DNA of 64,000 bases from Actinomycetota bacterium (GTDB lineage: Bacteria > Actinomycetota > Thermoleophilia > Solirubrobacterales > Solirubrobacteraceae), in NCBI GenBank assembly GCA_018268595.1, contig JAFDWH010000014.1:62001-126000 (forward strand), read 5' to 3'. Shown piece by piece: positions 30,318 through 39,326 of the stretch. Numbering within the stretch: the first letter of the stretch is position 1; every line of letters starts with the position of its first letter. Made by a program: the position numbers and the translations under genes. Under the pieces are notes generated by a model. The model saw nothing but the letters and a program-made list of their open reading frames with translations, searched no databases and was not told the origin of the DNA.

Positions 30318-31417
30318 GCGGCCCGATCCTCCACGTGCACGGTGCCGTCCTCGACGCGCAAGCGCGTGACGTCGGGCTCCTCGGCGCCCGGCACGTGCTC
30401 CAAGTCCGTCGTCGTGATGACGCTCTGACCGCGCCCGCGCAGCAGGCCGACGAGGCGCGCGCGGCGGTCCCTGTCCAGCTCGCTCATCACGTCGTCGAGC
30501 AGCATCACCGGCGTCGCCTCGCGCGTCGCCGCGATCGCCTCGCGCTCGGCCAGCAGCAGCGCCAGCAGGCCGAGCCGCTGCTGGCCCTGCGAGCCGTAGG
30601 CGCGCAGCTCGCGCCCCTCGCGCGTCAGCAGCAGGTCGTCGCGGTGCGGCCCGTGGCCGGTGAAGCCGCGCTCGACGTCCTGCGCGCGCCGCTCGGCCAG
30701 CTCGGCCGCGAGCCCGTCGGCGTCGGACGCCTTCGAGCGCGGGCGGTAGGCGACCGCCGAGTCGCCGTCGAGGCCCAGCTCCTCGGCCCGGGCGGCGAAG
30801 CGCTCCGCCACCAGCTCGACCGCGGCCGCGCGGTCGGCCATCAGCGCGATCCCGTGGCGCGCCAGCTCGCGATCCCACGCCGACAGCGAGTCGAGCGAGG
30901 CGGCGCCGGCACGGATGCGTGCGACGAGCGCGTTGCGCTGCGCGAGCGCCTGCGCGTACGCGCGCCGCGTCGTGACGCGCGCCGGCCACAGCGCCGTGAC
31001 GAGCTGGTCGACATGCGCTCGACGCAGCGAGGGCGTCCCCTTGACCAGCTCGAGCCGGTCGGGCAGGAAGACGCTCACGAGCGGGCGGCCGGGGACGTCG
31101 AGCAGCCGCTCGACGCGCACGCCGTCGGCCGTCATCCGCTTCGGCTCGCCGGGGGTGAAGCCGACGCTCAGCTCGTGCGGCCCGTCGGGCGCCTCGGTCG
31201 TCACTTCGACGCGCACCACCTGCTCGCCGAAGCGCACCAGCTCGCGCTCGTTCGTCGTGCGCGAGGAGCGCCCGGTGCAGCCGAAGTAGAGCGCGTCGAG
31301 CAGGTTCGTCTTGCCGGCGCCGTTGCGCCCGCTGACGACCGTCACGCCGGGGCCCAGCTCGACGTCGGCGGCGGCGTAGCTGCGGAAGTTGCGCATCGCG
31401 AGGCGCACGATCCGCAT
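30314..31417 (-). CDS. recF: DNA replication/repair protein RecF
   Basis: The 367-aa SMC-like ATPase has Walker A in VSGRNGAGKTNLLDALYF, the signature region ELRAYGSQGQQRLGLLALLLAERE, and Walker B in TPVMLLDDVMSELD. It loads RecA at gaps and helps restart replication. It lies 9 bases after dnaN in the standard order dnaA-dnaN-recF. Confidence 0.95.
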   Translation of the reverse strand: MRIVRLAMRNFRSYAAADVELGPGVTVVSGRNGAGKTNLLDALYFGCTGRSSRTTNERELVRFGEQVVRVEVTTEAPDGPHELSVGFTPGEPKRMTADGVRVERLLDVPGRPLVSVFLPDRLELVKGTPSLRRAHVDQLVTALWPARVTTRRAYAQALAQRNALVARIRAGAASLDSLSAWDRELARHGIALMADRAAAVELVAERFAARAEELGLDGDSAVAYRPRSKASDADGLAAELAERRAQDVERGFTGHGPHRDDLLLTREGRELRAYGSQGQQRLGLLALLLAEREAIAATREATPVMLLDDVMSELDRDRRARLVGLLRGRGQSVITTTDLEHVPGAEEPDVTRLRVEDGTVHVEDRAA

Positions 31418-31426
31418 CGCGCGTCG

Positions 31427-32530
31427 CTAGACGTTCAGGCGGATCGGCATGATCAGGTAGAGGAAGCCGGGATCGTCCGCCGCCTGGATCAGGCCCGGGC
31501 GCAGCGGGCTGATCAGCTTCAGGACGATGTCGCCCGACTCGACGCCCTCGAGGCCGTCGCGCAGGAACTCGGGGTTGAAGCCGATCTCGAACGGCTCGCC
31601 CTGGAAGGCGACCGGCAGCGACTCGCGCGCTTCGCCGATGTCCGGCGTCTGCGAGGACACGGTCAGTTCGCCTGGCTGGAACGACAGCCGCAGCGGCGCG
31701 TTCTTCTGCGCCAGCAGGCTGATGCGGCGCACGACCTCGGTCACCTCGCCGCCCGCGAGCGTCAGCTCGTGCTCGTACGTCTCGGGCAGCAGCTGGCGGT
31801 AGTTCGGGAACTGGCCCTCGATCAGGCGCGAGGACAGCACCACGCCGCCGATCCCGAAGACGATCTGGTTCTGACGCGCGGCGACGGTCAGCTCCTCGCC
31901 GTCGAGCTGCTGCACGAGCCGTGCCAGCTCCTGCAGCGCACGCGCCGGCACGTTCGCCTCGAAGCCCTGCTGCAGTGGCGACTCGAGCTGCGTCTCCTTC
32001 ACGCTGAGGCGGTAGGAGTCGGTCGCGACCATCCGCAGCTCGCGGTCGGAGGCCGACACGAGGATGCCCGTCAGGACCGGCCGCGTCTCGTCCTTCGAGG
32101 CGGAGTTCGCGACCTTCAGGATCGTCGCCACGAACGCCTGCGCCGGCACGCGCACGGCGTCTTCGCCGGGAGCGTCGGGCAGCTGCGGGAAGTCCTCGCC
32201 GCGCAGCGTGCGGATGTGGAACGTCGCGTTGCCGGCGACGATCTCCACGTCCTGCTCCGCCGGCCGCTGCTCGAGCGTCACGGTCGCGCCCGGCAGGGCG
32301 CGCACGACGTCCACGAGCAGGCGGGCAGGCAGCACGACGGCGCCCTCGCGCTCGACCTGCGCCGGCAGCGGCACGCGCAGGCTCATCTCCTGATCGGTCG
32401 CCCGGAGCTCGACGCCGCCGCCCGCAGCGAGCAGCTGCACGCCAGAGAGGGTCTGGAGTCGCGTGGAGGCGACGCGGCTGACGGTCTGGAGCTGGGCGAG
32501 CAGCTCGTCGCGCGCGGCGGACAGCTTCAC
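31427..32530 (-). CDS. dnaN: DNA polymerase III sliding clamp (beta subunit)
   Basis: The 367-aa protein has the three-domain clamp sequence (KLSAARDELLAQLQTVSRVAS at the start; RPVLTGILVSA in the middle). The C-terminus LIQAADDPGFLYLIMPIRLNV is diagnostic for DnaN. It starts with GTG at 32530 behind GAGG with an 8-base spacer. It encircles DNA and tethers polymerase III. A DnaA-box-like nonamer lies 50 bases upstream of the start. Confidence 0.95.
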   Translation of the reverse strand: MKLSAARDELLAQLQTVSRVASTRLQTLSGVQLLAAGGGVELRATDQEMSLRVPLPAQVEREGAVVLPARLLVDVVRALPGATVTLEQRPAEQDVEIVAGNATFHIRTLRGEDFPQLPDAPGEDAVRVPAQAFVATILKVANSASKDETRPVLTGILVSASDRELRMVATDSYRLSVKETQLESPLQQGFEANVPARALQELARLVQQLDGEELTVAARQNQIVFGIGGVVLSSRLIEGQFPNYRQLLPETYEHELTLAGGEVTEVVRRISLLAQKNAPLRLSFQPGELTVSSQTPDIGEARESLPVAFQGEPFEIGFNPEFLRDGLEGVESGDIVLKLISPLRPGLIQAADDPGFLYLIMPIRLNV

Positions 32531-32579
32531 GATGAAGACCTCGAGTAGGAGGGAGTCGTTGTCATAGGAGGCGTCGAGA

Positions 32580-32588
32580 TGTGCACAA
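32580..32588 (-). promoter_or_regulatory. DnaA-box-like nonamer in the dnaA-dnaN gap
   Basis: TGTGCACAA on the plus strand (TTGTGCACA on the minus strand) repeats the origin-type box exactly. It lies in the 129-base dnaA-dnaN spacer, which in several bacteria also belongs to the bipartite origin. CTATGAC (minus strand, near 32563) is a possible -10 for dnaN. Confidence 0.5.
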
Positions 32589-32659
32589 GCCCACAGATCG
32601 CCCGTGGCGACGGGGGAGATCTGCGCACACGGGCTGTTGACACGGGCGTCGGAAGTCTC

Positions 32660-34015
32660 TCAGGCGGCGCGGTCGTCATCGGGCCGCTGGAGCAGCTCGG
32701 TGAGGCTGCGGACCAGCTCGTGCGCCTCGGCGTCGCGCGCGATCCGCTCGGTCGTGCGGCGGCAGGCGTGCAGCACCGTCGTGTGGTTGCGTCCGCCGAA
32801 CGCGCGGCCGATCGCCGGCAGCGTCGCGTCGGTCAGCTCGCGCGACAGGTACATCGCCACCTGGCGGGCCCAGGCGACGCGCGCGCTGCGGTCGGGCGAG
32901 GTGAGCGCCTCGGGCGAGATGCCGAGCCGCTCGCAGGTCGCGGCCTGGATCTCCGGCACGGTGTTGACGCGGTCGCAGCCGCCGGCGCCGGCCGGGTAGA
33001 GCCCGTCGAGCACGTGCGTCACGAGCGAGCGGTCGATCGGGCGGCCCGTCAGCGAGTGGAACGCGACGACGCGGATCAGCGCGCCCTGCAGCGCGCGCAC
33101 GTTGTTCGTGACGCGCTCGGCGATCGGGACGATCGCGTCGGGGTCGTCGAGCTGGATGCCGTCGTGCTGCACGCGCTTGCGCAGGATCGTCATGCGCGTG
33201 GCGAGGTCGGGCGGGCGCAGGTCCGCGACGAGGCCGGACTCGAAGCGCTCGCGCAGGCGGTCGGCGAGCGCGTTCATGTCGCCCGGCATGCGGTCGCAGG
33301 TCACGACGAGTTGGCTGCCGGTCTCGTAGAGCGCGTTGAACGTGTGGAAGAACTCCTCCTCGATCTTCGCCTTGCCCTCGAGGAACTGCACGTCGTCGAT
33401 CAGCAGGATGTCGGTGTCGCGATAACGGCGCTTGAAGACCTCGATCGAGCTGGACTTGAGCGCGCCGACGAACTCGCTCGTGAACGCCTCCAGCGTCGTG
33501 TAGCGCACGCTGATCCCGCCGCCGTACTCGTCGACGTAGTTGGCGATCGCGTGCAGCAGGTGCGTCTTGCCGAGGCCGGGCGGGCCGTAGAGGAACAGCG
33601 GGTTGTAGGCCTGGCCCGGCAGCTCGGCGACGGCCAGAGAGGCGGCGTGGGCGAGGCGGTTGCCGTCGCCGATCACGAACTGGTCGAACGTGTACTTCGG
33701 GTTGAAGACGTCCGGCGGATGCCCGGCGGAGGCGGGCGCCGGACGTGGGGAGACGGGCGCGAGCGGCTGGTCGAGCGGCACGACCGTGACCGCGGTGCCG
33801 TCGCCGAGGACGCGCGCCGCACAGGTCTCGAGGACCCGCGCGAAGCGGTCGGCGACCCACGTGCGGATCTCCTCCGGAGCGCCGACGAGCAGCGTCTGGC
33901 CCTCGATCGCCCGCGCGCGCAGCGGGGCGAGCCAGAGGTGGTAGGTGGAGTCGGTGACCGTGCGCCGGAGCTCGGCTTGGATCTGGGACCAGGTGTGCTC
34001 GAGCGCTGGCTGCAC
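32660..34015 (-). CDS. dnaA: chromosomal replication initiator DnaA
   Basis: The 451-aa protein has domain I (LEHTWSQIQAELRRTVTDSTYHLWLAPL), a short domain II, and the AAA+ domain III: NPLFLYGPPGLGKTHLLHAI Walker A, DILLIDDVQFLEGKAKIEEEFFHTFN Walker B. Domain IV has a helix-turn-helix ending in the DnaA signature GRAFGGRNHTTVLHACRR. GTG at 34015 is chosen: it gives the normal ~450-aa length and begins right at domain I. In-frame starts further upstream would read through the DnaA boxes. It lies directly left of the origin and is probably autoregulated by those boxes. Confidence 0.96.
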   Translation of the reverse strand: MQPALEHTWSQIQAELRRTVTDSTYHLWLAPLRARAIEGQTLLVGAPEEIRTWVADRFARVLETCAARVLGDGTAVTVVPLDQPLAPVSPRPAPASAGHPPDVFNPKYTFDQFVIGDGNRLAHAASLAVAELPGQAYNPLFLYGPPGLGKTHLLHAIANYVDEYGGGISVRYTTLEAFTSEFVGALKSSSIEVFKRRYRDTDILLIDDVQFLEGKAKIEEEFFHTFNALYETGSQLVVTCDRMPGDMNALADRLRERFESGLVADLRPPDLATRMTILRKRVQHDGIQLDDPDAIVPIAERVTNNVRALQGALIRVVAFHSLTGRPIDRSLVTHVLDGLYPAGAGGCDRVNTVPEIQAATCERLGISPEALTSPDRSARVAWARQVAMYLSRELTDATLPAIGRAFGGRNHTTVLHACRRTTERIARDAEAHELVRSLTELLQRPDDDRAA

Positions 34016-34342
34016 AGGGGTCGTCGACCGACTCCTCGTCGGGTTGCGTGGCGGGGGATGGAGGGGCCTGGAGGCCCCGGGGGGCGGCGAATATAGCAGC
34101 GGCCCGCGGGCCCGCCGCGCACCGTGGGGGCCCCGCCGGAGGCGAGTGCGCAAATCGCGAGAAAAAGGTCGCGCGAGGGTTGTGCACAAGCTGAAGCACG
34201 GTTGTGCACAAGCTGTGCACAACCGTGGCGCAGACGTCGCCGGGTCCGGAACGCGCCGGCGCGTATACTGGCCGTCCCCGACGGGATCGTTCGGGACCCG
34301 GCCGGCCGGCCGGCGGAGGCGGGTCCCCGCTCAGGAGTAGCC
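34016..34342. other. replication origin (oriC) between dnaA and rpmH
   Basis: This 327-base non-coding gap separates leftward dnaA from rightward rpmH, the canonical position of oriC. It has three DnaA-box-like sites: TTGTGCACAA at 34180-34189 and 34202-34211, and CTGTGCACAA at 34213-34222. The first two are perfect 10-bp palindromes. A-rich stretches near 34151-34166 and a small AT patch near 34087-34095 could serve as the unwinding element. The boxes differ from E. coli TTATCCACA at two positions. The dnaA and rpmH promoters must also lie here. Confidence 0.85.
34264..34269 (+). promoter_or_regulatory. -10 element (TATACT) of the rpmH operon
   Basis: TATACT stands out in GC-rich sequence 74 bases before rpmH, with no good -35 at 17 bases. 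It would produce an mRNA with a ~65-base leader including the AGGAG ribosome site (34333-34337). It lies only about 40 bases right of the DnaA boxes, so initiation and this promoter may interact. Confidence 0.5.
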
Positions 34343-34477
34343 ATGAAACGCACCTACCAGCCGAAGAAGCGCAAGCGCGCCCGCACGCACGGGTTCCGCG
34401 CCCGCATGCAGACGCGCGCAGGTCGTCTGACGCTCAAGCGTCGCCGCGACAAGGGCCGCAAGCGCCTCACCGTCTGA
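34343..34477 (+). CDS. rpmH: 50S ribosomal protein L34
   Basis: The 44-aa product [20 protein letters not shown]... ending in [12 protein letters not shown] is a full L34, highly basic and of normal length. AGGAG precedes the ATG by 5 bases. It is the first gene right of oriC and overlaps rnpA by one base (TGATG). Confidence 0.98.
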   Translation: MKRTYQPKKRKRARTHGFRARMQTRAGRLTLKRRRDKGRKRLTV

Positions 34478-34893
34478 TGAGCGGCCGCCCGGGCGTCGCA
34501 GCCCGGCGAAGCAAGCGCGGGCGGCTCTCCCGCAGCGCCGAGTTCGACCGGGTCTTCCGCCAAGGACGCTCACACGGCAACCGCGTCCTTGTCCTCTACG
34601 GCTTCCCGCGCCCGGACGCGTCCCAATCTGCCGCCGCACCCGTCGAGCCCCGCCTCGGGCTGTCCGTCTCCCGCAGAGTCGGGGGCGCCGTCGAGCGCAA
34701 CCACGTCAAGCGCCTGCTGCGCGAGGCGTTCGAGCGGGAGGCGGAGCGCCTCCCGGCCGGCCACGACATCGTGGTCGTGGCGCGTCCTGAGGCGCGCGTC
34801 GTCGCCGAGCGCGACGGTCTGGAGGGCATCCTCACCGCGCTCGTGGAGCTGATCGACCAGCTGCGCGCACGCGTGGAGGGCGAGGGCAGATGA
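34477..34893 (+). CDS. rnpA: ribonuclease P protein component
   Basis: The 138-aa basic protein contains the RNR-box helix AVERNHVKRLLREAFE (RN..KR..RE) and LGLSVSRRVGGAV, diagnostic of RnpA. The N-terminal RLSRSAEFDRVFRQGRS matches the family start. It helps RNase P RNA process tRNA 5' ends. It overlaps rpmH and yidD, as usual. Confidence 0.93.
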   Translation: MSGRPGVAARRSKRGRLSRSAEFDRVFRQGRSHGNRVLVLYGFPRPDASQSAAAPVEPRLGLSVSRRVGGAVERNHVKRLLREAFEREAERLPAGHDIVVVARPEARVVAERDGLEGILTALVELIDQLRARVEGEGR

Positions 34894-35153
34894 GCGCGCT
34901 GCGGGCTGCCGTGATCGCTCCGATCCGCGTCTACCAGCGGCTGATCTCGCCGCTGATCCCGCCGCGCTGCAAGTACGAGCCGAGCTGCTCCCACTACGCC
35001 GCGCAGGCGGTGGAGGAGTTCGGCATACTGCGCGGGCTGGTCCTCGCCGGGTGGCGGCTGCTGCGCTGCAATCCGTGGAGCCACGGGGGATACGACCCCG
35101 TCCACGAGCAGCGCGTCTTCCACCCGCGACGACCGGCCGCACCGAGCGCCTGA
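34890..35153 (+). CDS. yidD: membrane protein insertion efficiency factor YidD
   Basis: The 87-aa protein has RVYQRLISPLIPPRCKYEPSCSHYAAQAVEEFGILRGLVLAGWRLLRCNPWSHGGYDPV, the complete YidD signature with three conserved cysteines. It is membrane-associated and supports YidC. ATGA overlaps the rnpA stop. Confidence 0.93.
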   Translation: MSALRAAVIAPIRVYQRLISPLIPPRCKYEPSCSHYAAQAVEEFGILRGLVLAGWRLLRCNPWSHGGYDPVHEQRVFHPRRPAAPSA

Positions 35154-35188
35154 CGGGACCGGATCCCGCTCGAACGACCCCCGCCCCC

Positions 35189-36160
35189 ATGTTCATCCCC
35201 TTCGCCAACCCACTTCAGCCGCTGATCGACGTGCTGGAGCAGGTGCTCCTGTTCTTCCACGACACGGTCGGGGTGAGCTGGGGCTTCGCGATCATCCTGC
35301 TGACCCTGTCGGTCCGTCTCGTGCTGCTGCCGCTGACCTTGAAGCAGGTCACGTCGATGCAGCGCCTCCAGCTGCTGGCGCCGGAGATGAAGGCGATCCA
35401 GGCGAAGTACAGAGACGACAAGCAGCGCCAGCAGCAGGAGATGATGAAGTTCTACCGGGAGAACAGAGTCAACCCTCTGGCCTCCTGCCTGCCGCTGGCT
35501 TTCCAGCTGCCGTTCTTCATCGCGCTGTACTACATGCTGCGCAAGGACCTGAAGACGGACATGTGCCCGGGGATCGACGGCTACGCCGCGTCGATCCACT
35601 CGAGCGTCACGCACGTCAGCTGCTCGCAGTTCAGCGACTCGGCGTATGCGGCGGCGCACCACATCAACGTCTCGGACCCGAGCTTCCTGTTCATCCCGGA
35701 CCTGACGGCGAAGGCGACCGGCGCCGTGCTGGTCGTGCTGATCGTGCTCTACGTCGCGAGCCAGCTCGCGTCCGGCCTCCTCAGCTCGGCCTCGATGGAC
35801 AGAAACCAGCGGATGATCATGCTGGGGCTGCCGATCGTCTTCGTGACCTTCATCATCAACTTCCCGGCCGGCCTGCTCGTCTACTGGATCACGACGAACT
35901 GCTGGACGATCGTGCAGCAGCTGATCGTGCGCCGGACGGTCGGCCTGCCGGGTAGACCGCGGGTCGCGACGGCCGGCGCACCGGCGCCCGCCGGGGCCGC
36001 CGCGCTGACGCGCGGCGGAGGCGGAGGCAAGGCGAAGGAGCCCGCCGCCGAGCGCAAGCCGGCGCGGTCGTCGGAGGCCAAGGGCACGGGGAACGGCGCG
36101 GCGCCGGCCGGGCCGCCGCCGTCGCGGAGAAAGAAGAAGCGGACGGGACGGCGCCGATGA
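35189..36160 (+). CDS. yidC: membrane protein insertase YidC
   Basis: The 323-aa protein has about five hydrophobic helices. The conserved groove arginine is in LTLSVRLVLLPLTLKQ, followed by the coiled-coil hairpin APEMKAIQAKYRDDKQRQQQEMMKFYRENRVNPLASCLP and the late helices FIINFPAGLLVYWITTNCWTIVQQ. It lacks the large periplasmic domain of proteobacteria. The lysine/arginine-rich tail (after about 270) may bind ribosomes. ATG at 35189 follows yidD by 35 bases. Confidence 0.94.
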   Translation: MFIPFANPLQPLIDVLEQVLLFFHDTVGVSWGFAIILLTLSVRLVLLPLTLKQVTSMQRLQLLAPEMKAIQAKYRDDKQRQQQEMMKFYRENRVNPLASCLPLAFQLPFFIALYYMLRKDLKTDMCPGIDGYAASIHSSVTHVSCSQFSDSAYAAAHHINVSDPSFLFIPDLTAKATGAVLVVLIVLYVASQLASGLLSSASMDRNQRMIMLGLPIVFVTFIINFPAGLLVYWITTNCWTIVQQLIVRRTVGLPGRPRVATAGAPAPAGAAALTRGGGGGKAKEPAAERKPARSSEAKGTGNGAAPAGPPPSRRKKKRTGRRR

Positions 36161-36618
36161 GCGAGAGCGACGCGGCCGCACGCGTGCGGCGGATGCTGGA
36201 GGAGATCGTCGGCGCGGTCGGCGTGGACGCCGAGATCGAGGTGTCGGAGGACGCGGAGGGCGTCCGCGCGAACCTCGACGGGGAGGACCTCGGCCTGCTG
36301 ATCGGGCGTCACGGGCAGACGATCGACGCGATCCAGCACCTGGCGTATCGCGTCGCCTACCGGGGCGAGGAGAACCGCAAGCGGGTGACCGTGGACGCGG
36401 CCGGCTATCGCGAGCGCCGTGCGGCGCTGCTGCAGCAGGACGCCGACGAGGCCGTCGAGGAGGCGCTGCGTACGGGTGAGCCCGTCGCGCTCGATGCGAT
36501 GAACGCCGTCGAGCGTCGTGTCGTGCATGAGTACCTGCGCGACCGCGACGGGATCGAGACGTACAGCGAGGGCGCCGAGCCCGACCGCTATCTCGTGGTC
36601 GCGCCCGTCGAGTCGTAG
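36157..36618 (+). CDS. jag: Jag/KhpB-type RNA-binding protein (KH plus R3H)
   Basis: The 153-aa protein has a KH domain (LDGEDLGLLIGRHGQTIDAIQHLAYRVAYR, about 42-80). An R3H domain (ALDAMNAVERRVVHEYLRDRDGIETYSEGAEPDRYLVVAP, about 112-150) follows. The N-terminal Jag_N domain of Firmicutes is absent, as in other actinobacteria. It binds RNA and influences division and wall regulation through unknown targets. It overlaps yidC by 4 bases. Confidence 0.9.
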   Translation: MSESDAAARVRRMLEEIVGAVGVDAEIEVSEDAEGVRANLDGEDLGLLIGRHGQTIDAIQHLAYRVAYRGEENRKRVTVDAAGYRERRAALLQQDADEAVEEALRTGEPVALDAMNAVERRVVHEYLRDRDGIETYSEGAEPDRYLVVAPVES

Positions 36619-36625
36619 CGGCGCC

Positions 36626-36639
36626 GTTTCACGTGAAAC
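36626..36639. promoter_or_regulatory. parS centromere site overlapping the rsmG start codon
   Basis: GTTTCACGTGAAAC is the exact 14-base core of the bacterial parS palindrome recognised by ParB. It lies 1.5 kb from parB and 2.4 kb from oriC. The GTG at 36633-36635 in its centre is the most likely rsmG start codon. The outer T/A bases of the 16-base consensus are C and G here. No other copy of the core was seen in the window. Confidence 0.85.
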
Positions 36640-37352
36640 GCCACACAGAGGTGGTGTCGCTGGCCGAGCGGTACGCGCTTCCGTCTACTGCCGCGCGCCA
36701 GCTCGACGCGCTGCTCGACGCGCTCGCGCGCGATCCACATGCGCCCACGACGGTGCGCGAAGCGGAGCGGGCGGTGCACACGCATCTGGCGGACTCGCTC
36801 GTCGCGCTCGACCTGCCCGCGGTGCGCGGCGCGACGGCGATCGCCGACCTCGGCGCCGGCGCCGGCTTCCCCGGACTGCCGCTGGCGATCGCGCTGCCCG
36901 CCGCGCGCGTGGCGTTGGTGGAGAGCGTCGCGCGCAAGTGCGAGTTCATCCGCGCGGCGGCGGCCGCGGCGGGGATCACGAACGTGGACGTGGTCGCCGA
37001 GCGCGCCGAGGCATGGAGCGCCGGCATCGGTGCGCACGACCTCGTGACCGCTCGCGCGCTCGCGCCGCTCGCGGTCCTCGCCGAGTACGCGGCGCCTTTG
37101 CTGCGCGAGGGCGGTGTGCTGGTGGCGTGGAAGGGGCGCCGCGACGCGCAGGAGGAGCGCGATGGCGAGGCGGCGGCCGCGGAGCTGGGCCTCGCGCTGG
37201 AGGAGGTCCGTCCCGTCGCGCCGTACCCGGGCGCCGACCACCGCCATCTGCACGTGCTGCGCAAGGTCGCGCCCACGCCGTCCCGCTTTCCCCGTCGCCC
37301 CGGGATGGCGCGGAAACGGCCGCTCGGTGCGAAGAACCGGCCGACCCTCTGA
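36633..37352 (+). CDS. rsmG: 16S rRNA (guanine-N7) methyltransferase RsmG
   Basis: The 239-aa SAM enzyme contains ADLGAGAGFPGLPLAIALP (motif I), VARKCEFIRAAAAAAG and VTARALAPLAVLAEYAAPLL, the RsmG (GidB) signatures. It methylates G527 of 16S rRNA. The N-terminus VKRHTEV read from GTG 36633 matches the family pattern (M)FHVKRH that is encoded by parS; GTG 36651 is an alternative. No clear Shine-Dalgarno precedes 36633. The C-terminal ~25 residues are basic. Confidence 0.9.
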   Translation: MKRHTEVVSLAERYALPSTAARQLDALLDALARDPHAPTTVREAERAVHTHLADSLVALDLPAVRGATAIADLGAGAGFPGLPLAIALPAARVALVESVARKCEFIRAAAAAAGITNVDVVAERAEAWSAGIGAHDLVTARALAPLAVLAEYAAPLLREGGVLVAWKGRRDAQEERDGEAAAAELGLALEEVRPVAPYPGADHRHLHVLRKVAPTPSRFPRRPGMARKRPLGAKNRPTL

Positions 37353-37404
37353 CCGTCTTCGTCGCTACCGTGGGGGCGATGCCGGCCGACCCCCGCAGCC
37401 GCCG

Positions 37405-38155
<751 letters not shown>

Positions 38156-38163
<8 letters not shown>

Positions 38164-39100
38164 GAAGTCGCGCAAGCCGCCACAGCGGGCGAGGCTGCGC
38201 AACGACGAGCTGCCGAAGCCGCACGGCAAGGCGCGCGGCATGGGCAAGGGCCTTGCCGCGATCCTCGCGGCCTCGCCGAAGGACGAGCCGGAGGAGCTGC
38301 GCCAGGTCGCGGTCGAGCTGATCGGGCCCAACCCGAACCAGCCGCGCCGGCACTTCGACGACGAGGCGCTGACCGCGCTCGCCGCGTCGCTGGAGGAGCG
38401 CGGCGTGCTGCAGCCGGTGCTCGTGCGGCCGCTGCCCGGCGGGCGTTACGAGCTGATCGCCGGCGAGCGCCGCTGGCGAGCCGCCCGGATCGCGCGGCTC
38501 GAGCAGATCCCCGCGATCGTCCGCCACCACGACGATGCCGCCTCGCTCGAGCTGGCCGTGATCGAGAACATGGCGCGCGAGGACCTCAACCCGCTCGAGG
38601 AGGCGCGCGCCTGTCTCGCACTGGTCGAGGAGCTCGGCCTTACGCGCGAGGAGGTCGGCCGTCGCGTCGGTCGCAGCCGCGTCGCGGTGTCGAACCTGAT
38701 CCGCCTGCTCGACCTGCCCGACGAGGCGCTCGAGCTGCTCGACCGCGGCGAGCTGAGCGAGGGTCACGGCCGCGCGCTGCTGCTCGCCAGAGACCACGAC
38801 GCGCGACGCCGGCTGGCGCGCGACGCGGCGGCCGCCGGCTGGTCCGTGCGCGAGCTGGAGCGCCGCGCGCGCGAGGCCGGCGAGACGGCGTCGGGCGCTC
38901 GCACGGCCGCACGCCGCAGAGCGCTCCACCCCGACCAGGAGGCCGCGGTCGAGCAGCTCTCCGACGCCTTCGGCGCGGCGCTCGGCACCGCGGTGGAGGT
39001 CGCCCCCCACGGCGACGGCTACCGGCTCCAGCTCGCGTTCGACTCGCTCGACGACGCGCTCGAGCTGGCACGCCGCCTGGGCGCCGCGACGCCCGCCTGA
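38156..39100 (+). CDS. parB: chromosome-partitioning protein ParB
   Basis: The 314-aa protein has the N-terminal CTPase fold (NPNQPRRHFDDEALTALAASLEERGVLQPVLVRPL..YELIAGERRWRAARIA, with the GERRWRA and ENMARED motifs). The HTH (TREEVGRRVGRSRVAVSNLIRLLDLP) binds parS, and a C-terminal dimerisation part ends at ARRLGAATPA. The basic N-terminal tail contains GKARGMGKGLAAIL, which should activate ParA. The start is GTG at 38156. Confidence 0.95.
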
Positions 39101-39142
39101 CGCGGCCGGCGGCCCGGCGCAGACACGCCCGCGCCATCCCGC

Positions 39143-39148
39143 TAGAAT
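39143..39148 (+). promoter_or_regulatory. -10 element (TAGAAT) of tRNA-Ile
   Basis: TAGAAT ends 11 bases before the mature 5' end of the tRNA. It is the only AT-rich hexamer in the parB-tRNA spacer. A matching -35 is not clear. Confidence 0.4.
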
Positions 39149-39159
39149 CGCCTCCCGCG

Positions 39160-39233
<74 letters not shown>

Positions 39234-39236
39234 TTT

Positions 39237-39269
39237 CGAAACGCCTCCCCTCATAGAGAGGTCGTTTCG
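39237..39269 (+). terminator. stem-loop after tRNA-Ile
   Basis: CGAAACG-CCTC (39237-39247) pairs with GAGG-T-CGTTTCG (39258-39269), an 11-bp stem with one bulged base and a 10-base loop, starting 3 bases after the tRNA. It is followed by G-rich sequence without a T tract, so it may end transcription as an I-shaped terminator or simply guide 3' processing. Confidence 0.45.
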
Positions 39270-39326
39270 GGGGAGCCTGCGGTAAGGCGTCAGCCAGGAC
39301 TGGTCTGTCGTCCGACTGTCGAGCGT

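Noticed and set aside
34016-34222. Longer DnaA with a start near 34222
   Set aside because: The extra residues would be encoded by the DnaA boxes and origin sequence, and no homologous N-terminus is visible; GTG 34015 gives a normal domain I.
36621-36660. A second parS or ParB-like site nearby
   Set aside because: Only one full GTTTCACGTGAAAC core was found in the window; TTTCACGTTCCC near 21220 is just a partial match.
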